A stretch of 64,000 nucleotides of DNA, taken from Halarchaeum rubridurum (GTDB lineage Archaea; Halobacteriota; Halobacteria; Halobacteriales; Halobacteriaceae). Positions 42,874 through 52,344 of this stretch are shown piece by piece (position 1 is the stretch's first letter; every line of letters begins with the position of its first letter). Made by a program: the position numbers and the translations under genes. Below the pieces are notes generated by a model that was given only the letters and a program-made list of their open reading frames with translations, did no database searches and was not told where the DNA came from. The stretch covers positions 372,001 to 436,000 of the forward strand of contig NZ_BMOO01000003.1 of assembly GCF_014647115.1 (NCBI RefSeq), given 5' to 3'.

Positions 42874-42897
42874 TGGGGTGGCGGGACATGTGTCGTC

Positions 42898-43644
42898 TTA
42901 CAGACTGACCTTCTCGCGTAGTTCGTCCGCGCGCGTGGACAGCGTGTCCACGGCACGGAGGACCAGTTCGTCGACGGGCATCGACCCGTCGGACTCGACG
43001 TGGAAGACGAAGGCGTTCGGGACGTCCTCGACCGTGACCTCCTTCCCCGGATACCGGTTCGTGAGGTCGTGGCCGAACTCCGAGGTGGCGACGAGCTCGT
43101 CGCCGTCCTCGATGACGCCACGCACTATCTGCGCTTCGTCTTCACCGTACTCCGAGGCGTCGTCACCGACCTCGACGTGCTGGAGGTGCCGGTAGCCGAC
43201 GGCCACACCGCCCTGGAACTTCGCGTGATCGCGTCCCCGGCCGAGTTTCGCTTCGGCCTCGGCCTCCAGACGCTGTCCGTCCTTCAGCTCGATGAGGGGA
43301 ATGTTCTCGTCGGCGGGTTCGACCTGCGGGTCCGGCGAGACCAGATCGCCGCTGTACGCGGTGGCCGGTCCCTCCACGTCGATGGCCAGGGTGACGGTGT
43401 CGTCCTCGTCGAACTCGCCCTCGGGGGTCGTCAGCGGGACGAGCCCCATGCGGAGGGCGAGCACCTCGTCGAACAGGACGCTCGAGTTCTCCACGAACCG
43501 AACCGTGTCGATGGAGAGCGTCGGGACGTCCGCGAGGATGGCCCGGCGGATGCCGTTGGCGAACGCGGGCGTGATCCCTCTGACGAGGAAGCGCGCCTCG
43601 CGCTCCGTGTCTTCGATGAATTCGACGTCGAAGTCCGTAGCCAT
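42898..43644 (-). CDS. rpoD: DNA-directed RNA polymerase subunit D (Rpb3/alpha-like)
   Basis: 248 residues. Conserved segments [32 protein letters not shown] and [19 protein letters not shown] identify RpoD, the assembly platform subunit. The whole protein has no cysteine, so the [4Fe-4S]/[3Fe-4S] cluster domain found in some archaeal RpoD proteins cannot bind a cluster here. Last gene of rps13-rps4-rps11-rpoD. Confidence 0.97.
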   Translation of the reverse strand: MATDFDVEFIEDTEREARFLVRGITPAFANGIRRAILADVPTLSIDTVRFVENSSVLFDEVLALRMGLVPLTTPEGEFDEDDTVTLAIDVEGPATAYSGDLVSPDPQVEPADENIPLIELKDGQRLEAEAEAKLGRGRDHAKFQGGVAVGYRHLQHVEVGDDASEYGEDEAQIVRGVIEDGDELVATSEFGHDLTNRYPGKEVTVEDVPNAFVFHVESDGSMPVDELVLRAVDTLSTRADELREKVSL

Positions 43645-43653
43645 GTGGTGTGG

Positions 43654-44046
43654 TTAGTAGCCGCTGTTCTTCGGCGGGCGGGTCCCGTCGTGGGGGATCG
43701 GGGTGACGTCCTCGATGCGACCGATTTCGAGGCCCGCGCGTGCGAGCGCTCGAATCGTGGCCTGCGCGCCCGGACCCGGGCTGCGCTGGAGGTTGCCACC
43801 GGGGCCGCGCACGCGAACGTGCACGCCCTCGATACCCTGTTCTTTGAGGTCTTCGGCGAGCTGTTCGGCCATCTGCATCGCGGCGTACGGCGAGGCCTCG
43901 TCGCGGTTCTGCTTCACCACGGCACCGCCGCTGGACTTGGCCAGCGTCTCGGCGCCCGTCTCGTCGGTGACGGTGAGCAGCGTGTTGTTGAACGAGGCGT
44001 GCACGTGTGCGATGCCCCACTTGTCGTCGGCTTCGTTCTCTGCCAT
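43654..44046 (-). CDS. rps11: 30S ribosomal protein S11 (uS11)
   Basis: 130 residues. [22 protein letters not shown] and the C-terminal RPPKNSGY are diagnostic. 4 nt after rps4 and 9 nt before rpoD. Confidence 0.97.
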   Translation of the reverse strand: MAENEADDKWGIAHVHASFNNTLLTVTDETGAETLAKSSGGAVVKQNRDEASPYAAMQMAEQLAEDLKEQGIEGVHVRVRGPGGNLQRSPGPGAQATIRALARAGLEIGRIEDVTPIPHDGTRPPKNSGY

Positions 44047-44050
44047 TGGA

Positions 44051-44569
44051 TTACTCCTGGTTGTCGGCGCGAGCCGGGTGGAGCTCGTCGTCGAGCGGGC
44101 TCGTCTCGTCGAACGCGACGTCGTCCTCCTCGGCGACGGCGACCTTCCGGGACGGCGCGGTCACGCGGCTCTCGCCGACGGTGACGTGGCCGTGGGTGAC
44201 GAACTGCCGCGCCTGCTGCGGCGTGTTCGCCAGCCCCTTGCGGTAGGCGACCGTCTGGAGGCGGCGTTCGAGGACGTCGGTGACGTCGAGCGAGAGGACC
44301 GCGTCCAGCTCGTCGGAGTCACCGAGAATCCCGTAGCGCCGGAGGCGGGCGACGAACTCCTCGCCCTCGTCGCCCTCCTCGGTCACGCGACCGAGGAGTT
44401 CGCGGGCCTCGCGGCGGTAGGAGCGCAGTTCGGACTGCGCTCGCCAGAGCTCCTGTTTGTTCTTCAGGCCGTAGCGGCTGAGGAGGTCGGACTCCTCGGC
44501 GATCCGCTCGCCCTGGTAGGGGTGGTTCGGCGTCTCGTAGAACTTGGTGTTCTCACCGGGAAGCGCCAT
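44051..44569 (-). CDS. rps4: 30S ribosomal protein S4 (uS4)
   Basis: 172 residues. The S4 RNA-binding domain is at about 105-160 ([34 protein letters not shown]); N-terminal [13 protein letters not shown]. Start overlaps rps13 stop (TAATG). Confidence 0.97.
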   Translation of the reverse strand: MALPGENTKFYETPNHPYQGERIAEESDLLSRYGLKNKQELWRAQSELRSYRREARELLGRVTEEGDEGEEFVARLRRYGILGDSDELDAVLSLDVTDVLERRLQTVAYRKGLANTPQQARQFVTHGHVTVGESRVTAPSRKVAVAEEDDVAFDETSPLDDELHPARADNQE

Positions 44570-45084
44570 TATTCACCCTCCCCCTCGGCCTCTTCTTCCA
44601 TCTCTTCTTGCAGGGCCTCGACGTTGACACCGATGGTGCCCTCGGTACGCCCGGTGGACTTCGTGCGCTGACCGCGGACCTTCTGTCCGCGCTCGTGGCG
44701 CACGCCCTTGTAGGACCGGATCATCCGCATCCGGTTGACGTCCTGATTCCGGGTGAGGGAGACGTCGTTGCCCGTGATGTGTTCAGTCTCGCCGGTGTAG
44801 AAGTCGTTCCGGCGGTTCGCCAGCCATTCTGGAGCTTCGTCGGCGAAGTTCTCCACGGCCTCGACGATGCGCTCGATTGGCTCGTCGTCGAGACGGCCGA
44901 GCGTGGCTGTTCGGTCCACGTCGGCGTTGGCGGCGACCACGCGGGAGACCCGGCGGCCGATGCCGTCCATCTCGGAGAGGGCACGCTCGACGGTCTTGGT
45001 GCCGTCGAGGTCCGTCTGCCCGATCCGGACGAAGTATCGGATGTCCTCCTCCTCGTCCGGCTCCTCTTGTTGTTCTTCGCTCAT
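44569..45084 (-). CDS. rps13: 30S ribosomal protein S13 (uS13)
   Basis: 171 residues from the ATG at 45084. The acidic N-terminus precedes the S13 core: RYFVRIGQTDLDGTKTVERAL, MDGIGRRVSRVV, SYKGVRHERGQKVRGQRTKSTGR. First protein gene of the operon, 20 nt downstream of tRNA-Ser. The in-frame extension to 45144 would enter the tRNA and is rejected. Confidence 0.96.
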   Translation of the reverse strand: MSEEQQEEPDEEEDIRYFVRIGQTDLDGTKTVERALSEMDGIGRRVSRVVAANADVDRTATLGRLDDEPIERIVEAVENFADEAPEWLANRRNDFYTGETEHITGNDVSLTRNQDVNRMRMIRSYKGVRHERGQKVRGQRTKSTGRTEGTIGVNVEALQEEMEEEAEGEGE

Positions 45085-45104
45085 GATTGTCTCGTGTGGA
45101 GAGG

Positions 45105-45188
45105 CGTCGTGGCGGGGATTTGAACCCCGGAGGCGGTGAGCCACAGAGTTAGCAACCCTGCGCCTTGACCAGGCTAGGCTACCACGAC
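45105..45188 (-). tRNA. tRNA-Ser (anticodon GCT)
   Basis: An 84-nt class II tRNA. Acceptor GTCGTGG/CCACGAC, anticodon stem CAGGG/CTCTG with loop TTGCTAA, anticodon GCT (complement of 45151-45153), long variable arm, T-arm CGGGG-TTCAAAT-CCCCG, discriminator G. CCA not encoded. Only 20 nt separate it from rps13. A TATA-like GATAGTTAAGTAG (minus, about 45274-45286) lies about 90 nt upstream. Confidence 0.96.
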
Positions 45189-45307
45189 CCGCTCGGTGGT
45201 TTACTGTCGCCCTCCGCGGACTCGGGACACGGCGTCCCTACAGTGACTGCATCCCTACCGAACCGCCGACCCTACTTAACTATCACGAAACGCCCGAGGC
45301 GTGCGAC

Positions 45308-46618
45308 TCACCGACGGGGGAGCCAGTAGACGGCGAGGACGACCGCCCAGATGGTCGCCACGGTGGCGAGCACGTCCGGGTCGCTCCGGTGGAGGTGCCA
45401 GAAGAGCGCGAGCACCGCCACGAGGGAGCCGAGCGCGCCGACGGCCGGGACGACGGCGCTCACGAGCGAGTCGCGTCGCGTGTACGCGACGGCCGAGATT
45501 ACGCCGAAGATGCTGATGAACGCCCCGGAGGCGAAGCTCGTGATCGAGTCGAGGCTCCCGTAGACGGTGAGGATGGCGGTGAGCGTCCCGAGGACGAGCA
45601 GCGCGCGCACGGGCGACTCCGACCCGTCGTCCGCGCTCGTTCTGCCCTGTCCGACCGACGACGTCACGGGCTCGTCGTCGCCGGCCCCGGGGACGTTGTG
45701 CGCGGCGTCCGCGACCTGCTGGCTGAGGTGGGCGGCGGAGAACAGCGTCGCGTTCAGCGCGGAGGCCGTGGAGAGCACGGCGGCGACGGCGACGAGGACG
45801 AAGCCGGCCTCCTGAAAGACCGGTTCCGCGGCGTACGCAAGCGCGGTCTCGGCGTGGGCGGTGATCGTCGCCGGGGAGAGGAGGTTCGTCGTCACGACCG
45901 CGACGAGCACGTAGAGCAGCGTCGTGAAGACGATGCTCGCGTAGATCGCCTTCCGAACCGTCTCCTCGGGGTTCTCGATGCTGTCGAGGTCGAAGGTGAG
46001 GAGCTCCCACCCCTCGAAGGCGACGAAGGAGAGGGCGGCCGCGGAGACGACGCCGCCGCCGACGTGGTGGAGGCCGCTGTCGAGCGTCCCCTGCGTGTAG
46101 CCGTAGTAGACACCGGCGACGCCGACGACGAGGAGGATACCGACCTTCGCGGCGACGAGCGCGTCCTCCGCGCGCCCCGAGGCCCGCGCGCCGACGACGT
46201 TCAGCCCGACGAAGGCGGCGACACCGAGCGCGGAGACGAGCGGCCGCGCGGGCACGCCGAGGACGGTCTCGACGCCGACGAGCTGGAGCCCGTAGCTCCC
46301 GAAGGCGTAGGCGTACATCGCCATCGTACCGACGTAGCCGAACGTGAACACCCACCCCACAACGCCGGCGAGCCACCGCTCACCGGTGAACTCCGCGACG
46401 TGGTCGACGGGGCCGGCGAGGTCGTCGTCGCTCTCGTGAATCATCCGAACGAAGGAGTAGCCGGCACAGAGCGCGAGCGCGCCCGACGCGACGAACGCGA
46501 GCCACGCGGCCGAGCGCGCGTTCGCCGCGACGACGCCGAGGACGGCGAATATCCCGCCGCCGACCATCCCGCCGACGGCGAGCGATACGGACTCGGCGAA
46601 CCCGATCCTCTCACCCAT
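45308..46618 (-). CDS. APC-superfamily amino-acid permease
   Basis: 436 residues from the ATG at 46618 (MGERIGFAESVSLAVGGMVGGGIF). The glycine-rich GGMVGGGIFAVLG in span 1 and the AALSFVAFEGWELLTFDLDSIENPEETV segment in span 6 are APC hallmarks. About twelve membrane spans are seen, with a polar Asp/Ser-rich loop (GDDEPVTSSVGQGRTSADDGSES) near residues 320-345. Substrate unknown. The in-frame extension to 46684 is basic and not used. Monocistronic. Confidence 0.87.
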   Translation of the reverse strand: MGERIGFAESVSLAVGGMVGGGIFAVLGVVAANARSAAWLAFVASGALALCAGYSFVRMIHESDDDLAGPVDHVAEFTGERWLAGVVGWVFTFGYVGTMAMYAYAFGSYGLQLVGVETVLGVPARPLVSALGVAAFVGLNVVGARASGRAEDALVAAKVGILLVVGVAGVYYGYTQGTLDSGLHHVGGGVVSAAALSFVAFEGWELLTFDLDSIENPEETVRKAIYASIVFTTLLYVLVAVVTTNLLSPATITAHAETALAYAAEPVFQEAGFVLVAVAAVLSTASALNATLFSAAHLSQQVADAAHNVPGAGDDEPVTSSVGQGRTSADDGSESPVRALLVLGTLTAILTVYGSLDSITSFASGAFISIFGVISAVAYTRRDSLVSAVVPAVGALGSLVAVLALFWHLHRSDPDVLATVATIWAVVLAVYWLPRR

Positions 46619-46754
46619 ACTCGGACACGCGGGCGGACGCGTGTTAGAAGCAGGGGTCGCACGTGGGATGCGCGGCGGGGTCAACCGGCGAGCGCGGTGT
46701 CGGGCGAACGACGAACGGTGCTCTCGGTCGTCGGGCGGGAAACGGGCGGCGCCC

Positions 46755-47741
46755 TCAGTCGTCCGCGGGCGGAGCGTCCGCGGGTCGGTCGAGGTACTCC
46801 TCGTTCACTTTCCAGCCGCCCTCGCCGTCATCGACCATGTACTCGCCGTAGTAGGGGACGCGGTTTCGGACGGTCTCGCGGAACGTCGTCGCGATTTCGC
46901 CCCGCGTCATCTCACCCATCGAGCGCAGGTCGTCGTTCCGGTTGAGACACCCCTTCAGGTACCCCTCGTGTGTCACGCGCACGCGGTGGCAGTTCGCGCA
47001 GAACTCCTCGTTCCCGACGGGGTCGACGATTTCGACCATCCCGCCATCGACCCAGTAGCGCTTGCGGTCGTGCATCTCCCGCGTCTCCACGCGGTCGGCT
47101 CTCCCGGCGAGCCAGTCGTGGACGGCGTCGATGTCGACCGCCCACTCGGGCTTCCCGACGAGTTCGGGCATGAACTCGATGAGCTGGAGGCGGAGGCCGT
47201 CGTTCGCGGCGACGTAGTCGACCATCTCCGGGACGTACCCCTTCGTCTCCTGGAAGAGGACCATGTTGAGCTTCACGGGGTCGAGACCGGCCTCGACGGC
47301 GGCCTTCACGCCCTCGATGACCTGCCCGTACGCGCCGGACTGGGTGACCTCGCGGAACGCGTCCTCGTCGAGGGCGTCCTGCGAGACGTTCACGCGACTC
47401 ACGCCGGCCTCGACGAGGCCCTCGGCGCGCTCGGGGAGGAAGGTACCGTTCGTGGTGAGCGAGACCTCCATCGAGTCGGGCGTACGCGCGACGATTTCCT
47501 CGAGGTCGTCGCGGAGCATCGGTTCGCCGCCCGTGAACTTCACGGAGTCGACGCCGAATCCCTCGACGACGTCGAGGAAGCGGACGACGTCGTCCGCGCT
47601 CATCTCGCCCTCTTGGGGGTCCATCGGACCGCGGGTGTCGCCGAGCCCCTCGTTGTGGCAGTAGACGCAGTCGAAGTTACAGCGGTCCGTCAGCGAGACG
47701 CGCACCCCCGTCACCTCGCGGCCGAACCCGTCCTCGAGCAT
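46755..47741 (-). CDS. moaA: GTP 3',8-cyclase MoaA
   Basis: 328 residues from the ATG at 47741 ([21 protein letters not shown]). The radical-SAM cluster is CNFDCVYC; the SAM-binding FTGGEPMLR follows; the second [4Fe-4S] site is CANCHRVRV with a third Cys in YLKGC. It makes the first intermediate of molybdopterin from GTP. The C-terminus (DAPPADD) lacks the GG pair that ends bacterial MoaA proteins. A GTG start at 47756 is possible. Monocistronic. Confidence 0.94.
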   Translation of the reverse strand: MLEDGFGREVTGVRVSLTDRCNFDCVYCHNEGLGDTRGPMDPQEGEMSADDVVRFLDVVEGFGVDSVKFTGGEPMLRDDLEEIVARTPDSMEVSLTTNGTFLPERAEGLVEAGVSRVNVSQDALDEDAFREVTQSGAYGQVIEGVKAAVEAGLDPVKLNMVLFQETKGYVPEMVDYVAANDGLRLQLIEFMPELVGKPEWAVDIDAVHDWLAGRADRVETREMHDRKRYWVDGGMVEIVDPVGNEEFCANCHRVRVTHEGYLKGCLNRNDDLRSMGEMTRGEIATTFRETVRNRVPYYGEYMVDDGEGGWKVNEEYLDRPADAPPADD

Positions 47742-47866
47742 GCGGAGATATGGCACGTCCGGACGGATAAGGACGCGGGTCTACCCCGTCTTTCGCCCCG
47801 GTCGGGAACGTCCCGTGTACGTCGTCGTCCGACGGGCTTATTCACGCGACGCCGCCTAACGGGGCC

Positions 47867-48907
47867 ATGAACGAAGCGGACGTGGAGGAGGCGCTGCGCG
47901 GTGTCGAGGACCCCGACCTCGGCGGGGACATCGTCGATGCGGGACTCGTCAACGAGGTCACGGTCGAGGACGGCGTCGCGCACGTCTCGCTCGCGCTCGG
48001 GACGCCGTACTCGCCCGCGGAGTCGACGATTGCCGACCGGGTTCGCGCGGCGATCCGCGACCTCGAGCTCGAACCGGAGCTCTCGGCCTACCACCCCGAG
48101 CAGGATTCCGGTACCGAGGACGACGTCCTGCCGAACGTGAAGAACGTCATCGCGGTGGCGTCCGGGAAGGGCGGCGTCGGGAAGTCGACGGTCGCGGTGA
48201 ACCTCGCGGCGGCGCTCTCGGAGCGCGGCGCGCGCGTCGGGCTCTTCGACGCGGACGTCTACGGGCCGAACGTCCCGCGGATGGTGTCGGCGGACGAGGC
48301 CCCGCAGGCGACCGAGGAGGAGACGCTCATCCCGCCGGAGAAGTTCGGCGTGAAGCTGATGAGCATGGCCTTCCTGACGGGTGGGGAGGACGACCCCGTG
48401 ATCTGGCGCGGCCCGATGGTCCACAAGGTCCTGACGCAGCTCGTCGAGGACGTCGAGTGGGGCTACCTCGATTACCTCGTGATCGACCTCCCGCCGGGGA
48501 CGGGCGACACGCAGCTGACGGTGCTCCAGACGATGCCGGTGACGGGCGCGGTGGTCGTGACGACGCCGCAGGACGTCGCCATCGACGACGCCCAGAAGGG
48601 CCTGGAGATGTTCGGGACGCACGACACGCCGGTTCTGGGTATCGTCGAGAACATGAGCACGTTCGTCTGTCCGGACTGTGGCTCCGAGCACGACGTCTTC
48701 GGGAGCGGCGGCGGGGAGGCGTTCGCGGCGGAGAACGACCTCCCGTTCCTCGGTGCGATTCCGCTCGACCCGTCCGTCCGCGCGGGCGGCGACGAGGGCG
48801 CACCGGTCGCGCTCGACGAGGAGAGCGACGTCGGCGCGTCGTTCCGCGATCTGGCCGGGAACACGGCCGACATGGCCGGCATCCTCAACCGCCGGGCGCT
48901 CGACTGA
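47867..48907 (+). CDS. mrp: Mrp/NBP35-family Fe-S cluster carrier ATPase
   Basis: 346 residues. N-terminal DUF59/MIP18 domain (1-80; VEDPDLGGDIVDAGLV). The deviant Walker A GKGGVGKST is near residue 105, with DADVYGPNVPRM and the switch motif DLPPGTGDTQLT. The C-terminal Cys pair CPDC (about residue 268) binds the transferable [4Fe-4S] cluster. TATA-like GCTTATTC at 47836-47843. It delivers clusters to apoproteins such as the ferredoxin oxidoreductase encoded next. Confidence 0.93.
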   Translation: MNEADVEEALRGVEDPDLGGDIVDAGLVNEVTVEDGVAHVSLALGTPYSPAESTIADRVRAAIRDLELEPELSAYHPEQDSGTEDDVLPNVKNVIAVASGKGGVGKSTVAVNLAAALSERGARVGLFDADVYGPNVPRMVSADEAPQATEEETLIPPEKFGVKLMSMAFLTGGEDDPVIWRGPMVHKVLTQLVEDVEWGYLDYLVIDLPPGTGDTQLTVLQTMPVTGAVVVTTPQDVAIDDAQKGLEMFGTHDTPVLGIVENMSTFVCPDCGSEHDVFGSGGGEAFAAENDLPFLGAIPLDPSVRAGGDEGAPVALDEESDVGASFRDLAGNTADMAGILNRRALD

Positions 48908-48999
48908 CGCCAGCGGGTAGCGGCCGGTCTCGCCGACACAGTATTCTTCATAATTTTTCCTTGTTAATGGATAGCAAACGATTTAGTGAGTGCCGTGCG

Positions 49000-49007
49000 A
49001 AAATTTT
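49000..49007 (+). promoter_or_regulatory. Promoter region of porAB
   Basis: AAAATTTT about 36-43 nt before the porA ATG, at the end of an AT-rich stretch (48938-49010) unlike the surrounding DNA. An Lrp-type regulator encoded just downstream might bind here; this is inference. Confidence 0.5.
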
Positions 49008-49042
49008 CCCAGCGTCCCACGCAGGGGGCCAGGACATACACT

Positions 49043-50932
49043 ATGACTGACGACGAACTCATCTGGCGAATCGCGGGCGGTTCCGGCGACGGGATCGACT
49101 CGACGAGCCAGAACTTCGCCAAAGCTCTGATGCGCTCGGGGCTCAACGTTTTCACTCACCGGCACTACCCCTCGCGCATCCGCGGCGGCCACACGTACGT
49201 GGAGATACGCGCATCGTCGGAGGACGTCACGTCCCGCGGCGACGGGTACAACTTCCTCGTCGCCCTCGGCGACTCGTTCGCACGGAACCCGAAGGAGAAC
49301 GCCTACTACGGTGAGGAGGAGGTCAAGCCCCTCGCCGAGAACCTGGACGAACTCCGCGAGGGCGGGGTCATCGTCTACGACTCCGGGCTCCTCGACACCG
49401 ACGAGATCGAGAACTTCGACCAGCGGGTCGAGGAGAACGACTGGCACGTCTACGACGTCGACCTCCGGGGCATCGCCAAGGAGCACGGCCGCGAGATCAT
49501 GCGGAACACGGCCGGTGTCGGCGTCACCGCCGCGCTCACGGGCATCGACACCTCGTACGTCGAGGACCTGATGGCCGAGGCGATGGGCGGCGACATCCTG
49601 GAGGCGAACCTGAACGTCCTCCACGACGCCTACGAACACGTCCAGGAGGAGTACGACGCGGACGCCCCCGACGTCACGGTCCCGACGGGCGAGCACGACG
49701 AGGAGCAGGTGCTCGTCTCCGGGAGCCACGGCATCGCGTACGGCGCCCTCGACGAGGGGTGTCGCTTCATCGCGGGCTACCCGATGACGCCGTGGACGGA
49801 CGTCTTCACCATCCTGACGAACCTGATGCCCGACGTCGGGGGCATCAGCGAGCAGGTCGAGGACGAAATCGCGGCGGCGGCGCTCGCCGTCGGCGCGTCC
49901 CACGCGGGTGCGAAGGCCATGTCCGGGTCGTCCGGCGGTGGCTTCTCGCTGATGAGCGAACCGCTCGGTCTCGCGGAGATGACCGAGACGCCGCTCGTGC
50001 TCGTCGAGTCGATGCGGGCCGGTCCCTCCACGGGGATGCCGACGAAGCCCGAGCAGGCCGACCTCGAACACGTCCTCTACACGAGCCAGGGCGACAGCCA
50101 CCGCGTGGTGTTCGCGCCCTCGGACCCGGTGGAGTGTTACGAGCAGACCCGGAAGGCGTTCCAGATCGCCTACGATTACCAGATTCCCGTCATGGTCATC
50201 TACGACCAGAAGCTCTCCGGGGAACACCGGAACGTCCCGAAGAGCACCTTCGACGAGGAGCCGAACCCGGACCTCGGGAGCGTCCTCACGGAGGAGGAAC
50301 TGGAGGACCAGCCCCACGGCGAGACGGGCATCTACCACCGGTTCCAGCACGAGGGCGAGGAGGGCGTCAGCCCGCGCTCCATCCCCGGCCAGAAGGGCGG
50401 TCGCTATCTGGCGACCGGGAACGAGCACACGCCCGAGGGGCACATCAGCGAGAGCCCCTCGAACCGGAAGGCGCAGGTCGATCGGCGCAACGAGAAGCTC
50501 GCGGCCATCCGCGAGAGCCTCGACGCCGACGAGCGTCAGGAAGTCTACGGTGACGAGTCCGCGGACTACGGCATCATCTCCTGGGGCAGCCAGTCCGGGA
50601 CGGTGCTGGAGGCCGTCGAGCGTCTGAACGACGACGGCCACCCGGTCAAGGGGCTCAGCGTCTCCGAGATGGCGCCCTTCCCGAAGGAGCTCCTCTCGGA
50701 GTTCATCGAGAGCGTGGACGACGTGCTCGTCGTCGAGATGTCCTCGACGGCGCAGTTCCACGGCGTCATCCAGAAGAACCTCGGACGGTACGGGGAAAAG
50801 CTCTCCTCGCTCCTGAAGTACGACGGGAACCCGTTCGAGCCCGCCGAGATCGTCGAGGCGGTCGAAGAACACGGAAGCGGCGAGGAGCTCTCCTCGAACA
50901 CGCGATTCGAAGCCGCGGCAGGTGGTGACTAA
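49043..50932 (+). CDS. porA: Pyruvate:ferredoxin oxidoreductase alpha (gamma-alpha fused) subunit
   Basis: 629 residues from the ATG at 49043. The gamma domain (1-190) begins ELIWRIAGGSGDGIDSTSQN with HRHYPSRIRGGHTY. The alpha (TPP-pyrimidine) domain follows with FIAGYPMTPWTDV, EDEIAAAALAVGASHAGAK and SSGGGFSLMSEPLG. Size and sequence match halobacterial PorA (about 630 residues) better than KorA (about 590), so pyruvate rather than 2-oxoglutarate is preferred. With PorB it oxidises pyruvate to acetyl-CoA and reduces ferredoxin. 3 nt before porB. Confidence 0.88.
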   Translation: MTDDELIWRIAGGSGDGIDSTSQNFAKALMRSGLNVFTHRHYPSRIRGGHTYVEIRASSEDVTSRGDGYNFLVALGDSFARNPKENAYYGEEEVKPLAENLDELREGGVIVYDSGLLDTDEIENFDQRVEENDWHVYDVDLRGIAKEHGREIMRNTAGVGVTAALTGIDTSYVEDLMAEAMGGDILEANLNVLHDAYEHVQEEYDADAPDVTVPTGEHDEEQVLVSGSHGIAYGALDEGCRFIAGYPMTPWTDVFTILTNLMPDVGGISEQVEDEIAAAALAVGASHAGAKAMSGSSGGGFSLMSEPLGLAEMTETPLVLVESMRAGPSTGMPTKPEQADLEHVLYTSQGDSHRVVFAPSDPVECYEQTRKAFQIAYDYQIPVMVIYDQKLSGEHRNVPKSTFDEEPNPDLGSVLTEEELEDQPHGETGIYHRFQHEGEEGVSPRSIPGQKGGRYLATGNEHTPEGHISESPSNRKAQVDRRNEKLAAIRESLDADERQEVYGDESADYGIISWGSQSGTVLEAVERLNDDGHPVKGLSVSEMAPFPKELLSEFIESVDDVLVVEMSSTAQFHGVIQKNLGRYGEKLSSLLKYDGNPFEPAEIVEAVEEHGSGEELSSNTRFEAAAGGD

Positions 50933-50935
50933 CTC

Positions 50936-51868
50936 ATGAGTGCGTTTAGCGCAATCGGCGAGGAACGAGAGGTAGCGCAGGACGAGTTCACGCCCAGCAT
51001 CGAGCCCCAGCCCACGTGGTGTCCGGGCTGTGGCGACTACGGTGTGCTGAAGGCCCTGAAGGGCGCGATGGCGGAACTCGGCAAGAACCCCGAGGAGATT
51101 CTCCTCTGTACGGGTATCGGCTGTTCGGGCAAGCTGAACAGCTACTTCGACAGCTACGGCTTCCACACGATTCACGGCCGCTCGCTGCCGGTCGCCCGCG
51201 CGGCGAAGCTGGCGAACGACGGCGTCGAGGTCATCGCCGCGGGCGGTGACGGCGACGGCTACGGCATCGGTGGGAACCACTTCATCCACACGGCCCGGGA
51301 GAACCACGACATGACGTACATCGTGTTCAACAACGAGGTCTTCGGCCTGACGAAGGGCCAGACCTCCCCGACGTCGCCGAAGGGCCACAAGTCGAAGACG
51401 CAGCCGAACGGCAACGCGAAGACGCCGATCCGCCCGCTCTCGATGAGCCTGACGGCGGGGGCGTCCTACGTCGCCCGGACGGCCGCGGTCAACCCGAACC
51501 AGGCGAAGGAGATCATCAAGGAGGCCATCCAGCACGACGGCTTCAGCCACGTCGACTTCCTGACGCAGTGCCCGACGTGGAACAAGGACGCGAAGCAGTA
51601 CGTCCCGTACGTCGACATCCAGGACTCCGAGGACTACGACTTCGACGTCCACGACCGTCGTGAGGCCCAGGAGGCCATGCACGAGACCGAGGACGCCCTC
51701 TACGAGGGCACCGTCCTCACCGGTCGCTACTTCGTCGACGACGAGCGCCCCTCCTACCAGGCGGAGAAACGCGCGCGCGGCGACATGCCCGAGGGCAGCC
51801 TCGCGGAGCGCTACTTCGAGGACGGCGACTGGGAGCGCTCCTACGACTTCATCGACCGGCACGCCTGA
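50936..51868 (+). CDS. porB: Pyruvate:ferredoxin oxidoreductase beta subunit
   Basis: 310 residues. TPP-binding domain with WCPGCGDYGVLKAL and TGIGCSGKL cysteines ([4Fe-4S] ligation), the GGDGDGYGIGGNHF TPP/Mg motif and VFNNEVFGLTKGQTSPTS. Length matches halobacterial PorB (about 310) rather than KorB (about 290). Directly downstream of porA. Confidence 0.9.
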   Translation: MSAFSAIGEEREVAQDEFTPSIEPQPTWCPGCGDYGVLKALKGAMAELGKNPEEILLCTGIGCSGKLNSYFDSYGFHTIHGRSLPVARAAKLANDGVEVIAAGGDGDGYGIGGNHFIHTARENHDMTYIVFNNEVFGLTKGQTSPTSPKGHKSKTQPNGNAKTPIRPLSMSLTAGASYVARTAAVNPNQAKEIIKEAIQHDGFSHVDFLTQCPTWNKDAKQYVPYVDIQDSEDYDFDVHDRREAQEAMHETEDALYEGTVLTGRYFVDDERPSYQAEKRARGDMPEGSLAERYFEDGDWERSYDFIDRHA

Positions 51869-51883
51869 CCTTCGGATTCGGAA

Positions 51884-51893
51884 GATATTTTTT
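51884..51893 (+). promoter_or_regulatory. TATA box of the Lrp/AsnC gene
   Basis: GATATTTTTT 23-32 nt before the GTG at 51916; supports that start and a leaderless mRNA separate from porAB. Confidence 0.6.
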
Positions 51894-51915
51894 CCGCGGC
51901 GCCAAATGATACTGC

Positions 51916-52344
51916 GTGAGCAGCGACTCGACAGAGAAACGGATACTCGCGGCGCTCGAGGAGGACGCGCAGGCCTCGTACGCGGAGTTGGCCGAGCGGG
52001 CCGACGTCTCGAAGCCCACCGTCCGGAAGTACGTGAACGAACTGGAGGAGGCAGGCGTCATCGTCGGCTACTCGGCGGAGGTCGACCCGAAGAAGCTCTC
52101 CGGGCAGTCCATCGCCATGGTCGGCATCGACGTCGAGTCCGAGCGATACGTCGAGGCGACGCGCGCGCTGAAGGACCTCGACTCCATCCGGTCGCTCTAC
52201 ACCTCCTCGGGCGACCACATGCTGATGGCGGAGGTCCGCGCCGCGGACGGCAACGCCCTCGGCGACGTCATCAGCGAGGAGATTCTCGACATCGACGGCG
52301 TGACGGCCGCCCATCCCTCCTTCCTGCAGGAGCGCCTGAAGTGA
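51916..52344 (+). CDS. Lrp/AsnC-family transcription regulator
   Basis: 142 residues, GTG start. N-terminal winged HTH (KRILAALEEDAQASYAELAERADVSKPTVRKYVNELEEAGVI, residues 7-50) and C-terminal RAM/AsnC ligand-binding domain (VGIDVESERYVEATRALKDLDSIRSLYTSSGDHMLMAEV). Its position after porAB suggests it controls pyruvate or amino-acid-linked metabolism. Stop overlaps the next gene start (GTGA), so it is co-transcribed with the thioredoxin-like gene. Confidence 0.9.
   Translation: MSSDSTEKRILAALEEDAQASYAELAERADVSKPTVRKYVNELEEAGVIVGYSAEVDPKKLSGQSIAMVGIDVESERYVEATRALKDLDSIRSLYTSSGDHMLMAEVRAADGNALGDVISEEILDIDGVTAAHPSFLQERLK

Noticed and set aside
48983-51862. 959-codon open frame antisense to porA and porB
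   Set aside because: Arises from high G+C and codon structure of the real genes; contains no known motif, is low-complexity Val/Arg/Glu/Asp, and lies entirely opposite the clearly conserved oxidoreductase.
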